A stretch of DNA of 64,000 nucleotides. Origin: Alphaproteobacteria bacterium. Its GTDB lineage: Bacteria; Pseudomonadota; Alphaproteobacteria; Rhodobacterales; Rhodobacteraceae. The stretch covers positions 27,757 through 91,756 of the forward strand of contig JAUILL010000013.1 in NCBI GenBank assembly GCA_030433335.1. The letters run 5' to 3'. A program made the translations under genes and the position numbers. Below are positions 61,849 through 64,000 of the stretch, piece after piece. Numbering within the stretch: position 1 is the stretch's first letter; each line of letters begins with the position of its first letter. The notes below the pieces were generated by a model. The model had not been told where the DNA came from and did no database searches. It was given only the letters and a program-made list of their open reading frames with translations.

Positions 61849-63155
61849 GCTGCCATCCCCACACCACCCGCCAGCATCTCGCGGGCCAAGCCCGACAAAC
61901 CGTCCATGCGAAGTCGAACATTGACGCTGTCGACGGCGATATCAACACGTTCAATGGCCAGCCCAACGATACGCGCCTGTTCGGCGGGAAACAGTTCGTC
62001 CCACAGCGGATCAAGCTGCTGAAGGGCCGCACGGGCGTCGACCTCGGTGATGTCGTCGGCGTGGGTGCGCGCCGTCTTCCATGTCCCCGCCACGATCTCC
62101 GGCTGGCGGAACACAGCCCGCAACTGTTCAATGACAGCGGCCTCGATTTCCCCAGCGGGCACGCGGCCAACCGGGCACGACCCCGCGCCATGCTTCAGCA
62201 CCGTCTGGCTGACATAGTAGCGGTAGAGCCGGTCGCCTTTGCGGGTGTGCGTTGGTGAGAAAGCTGCGCCGTCTGGACCAAACAGCAGCCCCTTCAGCAG
62301 CGCCGGCGTGTCGGCGCGGGTCCGTGCGGCGCGCTTGCGCGGGCTTTCCTTCAGGATGGCGTGGACGCGGTCCCACGTCTCGCGGTCGACGATGGCGTCA
62401 TGCTCACCGGGATAGCTGTCGCCTTTGTGCTTGGCCTCGCCGATGTAGGCGCGGTTGTTGAGCATCCGGTACAGGTACTTCTTGTCGATCCTGTTGCCGC
62501 GGCTGGTCTGGATACCGCGCGTCGCCAGTTCCCGCGCCAGTTCCGTTCCCGAGCCAACCTCGAGGAATCGGGCGAAGATCCACCGCACATGCGCGGCGGT
62601 GTCCTCGTCGACCAGCAGCTTCCGGTTCTCGACGCGGTAGCCGTAGGGCGGCACGCCGCCCATCCACATGCCTTTCTTTCGACTGGCGGCGACCTTGTCG
62701 CGAATGCGTTCGGCTGTGACCTCGCGCTCGAACTGGGCGAAGGACAGCAGGATGTTCAGCGTCAGCCGCCCCATGGAGGTGGTGGTATTGAACGACTGCG
62801 TGACGGAGACGAAGGTCACGCCATGCTGATCAAAAACCTCGACCAGCTTGGCGAAGTCCGCAAGCGAACGGCTGAGCCGATCGATTTTGTAGACAACAAT
62901 TACGTCGACTAAACCGTCCTCAACCTCTTGCATAAGGCGCTTCAGGCCGGGACGTTCCAGCGTGCCGCCGGAAACTCCGCCATCGTCATATTGGTCGCGA
63001 ACCAGCACCCAACCCTCTGATTTCTGGCTGGCAATGTAAGCCTCGCAGGCTTCGCGCTGCGCATGCAGGCTGTTGAACTCCTGCTCGAGCCCAGCCTCAT
63101 TGCTTTTGCGCGTATAAATGGCACAGCGCATTTTCCGGGTGATGGGTTTGGTCAT
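61845..63155 (-). CDS. serine recombinase family protein
   Basis: A 436-aa resolvase/integrase-type recombinase. The N-terminal resolvase domain has the catalytic Ser18 in YTRKSNEAG, the arginine-bearing QREACEAYI and the YKIDRLSRS motif (89-97), followed by a Recombinase domain (PPYGYRVE; YLYRMLNNRAYIGEA) and a C-terminal region with a possible coiled coil. The zinc-ribbon cysteines of many large recombinases are not visible (SPTHTRKGDRLYRYY). It overlaps the DUF2924 gene by 4 nt. I use the ATG at 63155, with GGAGG upstream; an upstream extension to 63260 overlaps DUF2924. It probably moves the module or the island. Confidence 0.9.
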   Translation of the reverse strand: MTKPITRKMRCAIYTRKSNEAGLEQEFNSLHAQREACEAYIASQKSEGWVLVRDQYDDGGVSGGTLERPGLKRLMQEVEDGLVDVIVVYKIDRLSRSLADFAKLVEVFDQHGVTFVSVTQSFNTTTSMGRLTLNILLSFAQFEREVTAERIRDKVAASRKKGMWMGGVPPYGYRVENRKLLVDEDTAAHVRWIFARFLEVGSGTELARELATRGIQTSRGNRIDKKYLYRMLNNRAYIGEAKHKGDSYPGEHDAIVDRETWDRVHAILKESPRKRAARTRADTPALLKGLLFGPDGAAFSPTHTRKGDRLYRYYVSQTVLKHGAGSCPVGRVPAGEIEAAVIEQLRAVFRQPEIVAGTWKTARTHADDITEVDARAALQQLDPLWDELFPAEQARIVGLAIERVDIAVDSVNVRLRMDGLSGLAREMLAGGVGMAA

Positions 63156-63601
63156 GTCTGCCTCCGTGATTTCAGGCCGAAGAACACCCAACCGTTCCAG
63201 CGTGTCCCGGTGATGGCGCGCGCGATCGCTGAGAGCGATTTGTAGGGCCGTCCCTGCCATTCGAACCCGTCCACGGTCACCGTGACGACGTGCTCAATGC
63301 CCTGCCATTCACGGATCAACCGCGTGCCTGCAATCGGTTGGAAATCTGCACGGATACGACTTTTCTTGCGGTCGCCGCCGTCGAGTTCCTCACCGAGCCG
63401 TTCAAGCCGTCGCACCGTCTCTGGTTTCAGCCCGCCATAGGCGAGTTCCTGGATGCGATACGCCAGACGGCTTTCGAGGTAACGCCGGTTGAAGGGGGGC
63501 GGTTCGCTGTCAAACAGCTCGCGCCATTGGTCTTTCAGGTCCTTGGTGGGGGTGGATTTCAGCGCCGCGAGGCGCGCTGGAATGGGATCGTGGTTTGTCA
63601 T
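63152..63601 (-). CDS. DUF2924 family protein
   Basis: A 149-aa protein matching DUF2924, a family commonly next to serine recombinases in alphaproteobacteria: LFDSEPPPFNRRYLESRLAY in the N-terminal half and TRLIREWQGIEHVVTVT, WQGRPYKSLSAIARAITGTR in the second. The final segment resembles the short domain that may bind DNA. It overlaps the recombinase and the small upstream gene by 4 nt. Function unknown. Confidence 0.85.
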   Translation of the reverse strand: MTNHDPIPARLAALKSTPTKDLKDQWRELFDSEPPPFNRRYLESRLAYRIQELAYGGLKPETVRRLERLGEELDGGDRKKSRIRADFQPIAGTRLIREWQGIEHVVTVTVDGFEWQGRPYKSLSAIARAITGTRWNGWVFFGLKSRRQT

Positions 63602-63801
63602 GCGGTTCTCCGGTGAGTTGGAGTTGCATGAACGCTCTGGTTGGTTGAGTTGTGTAGCGAACTTTCTCCATATTGGTCAGAGAGTTGGGGCAATTCGCGC
63701 TGGTGTAGACGGATCAGGCCGAGGGCAAGAAGGGCACAAAGTTCAGCCCTGCGCTCGGTGGGCGACATCAAGTCGGCGGGCAGGGGATTGGGGCGTTTCA
63801 T
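63598..63801 (-). CDS. small recombinase-module protein
   Basis: A 67-aa protein beginning MKRPNPLPADLMSPTERRAEL, a leading sequence I associate with small genes ahead of DUF2924 and serine recombinases in Rhodobacteraceae. Its stop overlaps the DUF2924 start by 4 nt. I start at the ATG at 63801, with GAGG 5 nt upstream; an in-frame ATG at 63828 is possible. Function unknown; it may contact DNA or the recombinase. Confidence 0.6.
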   Translation of the reverse strand: MKRPNPLPADLMSPTERRAELCALLALGLIRLHQRELPQLSDQYGESSLHNSTNQSVHATPTHRRTA

Positions 63802-64000
63802 GGAGGCCTCGGAGTTGTCGTCTCCCATGGCCTCTACTCATCGGTTTCCGAAACCGTCCCACCTGGCCGGGATAGACACGGGTGGAGACGCCTCGGACTC
63901 GACTCTCGGTTGCTCGGTCGAGTAGAACATTAACGGAACACACATCGCGCTCGCGCGGTGGCACAATAGTATTGCTTCGGCCAATTTTGAAGGCGCACCG
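63802..64000. other. island sequence upstream of the recombinase module
   Basis: About 200 nt with no gene I can support. A perfect short palindrome GGTTTCCGAAACC lies near 63842-63854, which could be an operator of the module. The island continues beyond the window. Confidence 0.3.

Overview
The window reads as a chromosomal segment of a marine-type alphaproteobacterium of the Rhodobacteraceae (Roseobacter group). This rests on gene content, not on a database search: the order dnaB-alr-MlaE/MlaF permease-PqiA-radA, glyQ followed by a small membrane-anchored gene and glyS, a SAM-II riboswitch before metZ, aa3 oxidase subunit I beside a c2-type cytochrome with an FnrL-like box, GTG and TTG starts, and a high-G+C coding style. 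Positions 1-51758 look like vertically inherited core genome. Positions 52335-64000 look like an accessory island next to tRNA-Ser(UGA).

Core, left to right. 1-5837 (minus): dnaB, alr, an MlaE/MlaF-type ABC transporter, a small membrane protein, PqiA and radA (cut by the window edge), packed with 4-nt overlaps. 6060-9892 (minus): pyrC and pyrE, a conserved protein of unknown function and a glutathione S-transferase. 10011-14045 (plus): SAM-II riboswitch plus terminator, metZ, folE2 and trkH. 14067-15860 (minus): an envelope protein whose trypsin-like domain appears catalytically dead. 16019-26482 (plus): glyQ, a small membrane-anchored gene, glyS, a PPDK-like protein with a damaged ATP-grasp half, a SleB-type cell-wall hydrolase, then folB-folP-glmM. 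26538-36878: EamA exporter, ilvC, two coupled Lrp/AsnC regulators, a class V aminotransferase, a UbiH-type monooxygenase, a pyrimidine 5'-nucleotidase, a GntR regulator, a membrane glycosyltransferase and carA. 37053-44203: a YqeY protein, a second glycosyltransferase, DUF2244, ctaD, a c-type cytochrome, lipB, a peptidoglycan-binding protein and tRNA-Leu(GAG). 44339-51758: GntR and rhodanese genes, then a minus-strand run of lipoprotein, dacC-like, tmk, holB, tatD, MBL hydrolase and AEC transporter. Pyrimidine synthesis (carA, pyrC, pyrE) and folate synthesis (folE2, folB, folP) recur across the core.

Island. After tRNA-Ser(UGA) and its terminator, all genes are on the minus strand. The far end is a mobile module: a small protein, DUF2924, a serine recombinase and a 127-aa HTH-like protein, all coupled by 4-nt overlaps. 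It is followed by hsdR-hsdM-hsdS (Type I restriction-modification), a SIR2-domain protein, a Gp37/Gp68-type three-Cys-motif protein and its TcmP partner. The last six form a co-directional block that I regard as the best candidate in the window for an undescribed composite defence locus. No CRISPR array or insertion sequence was seen.
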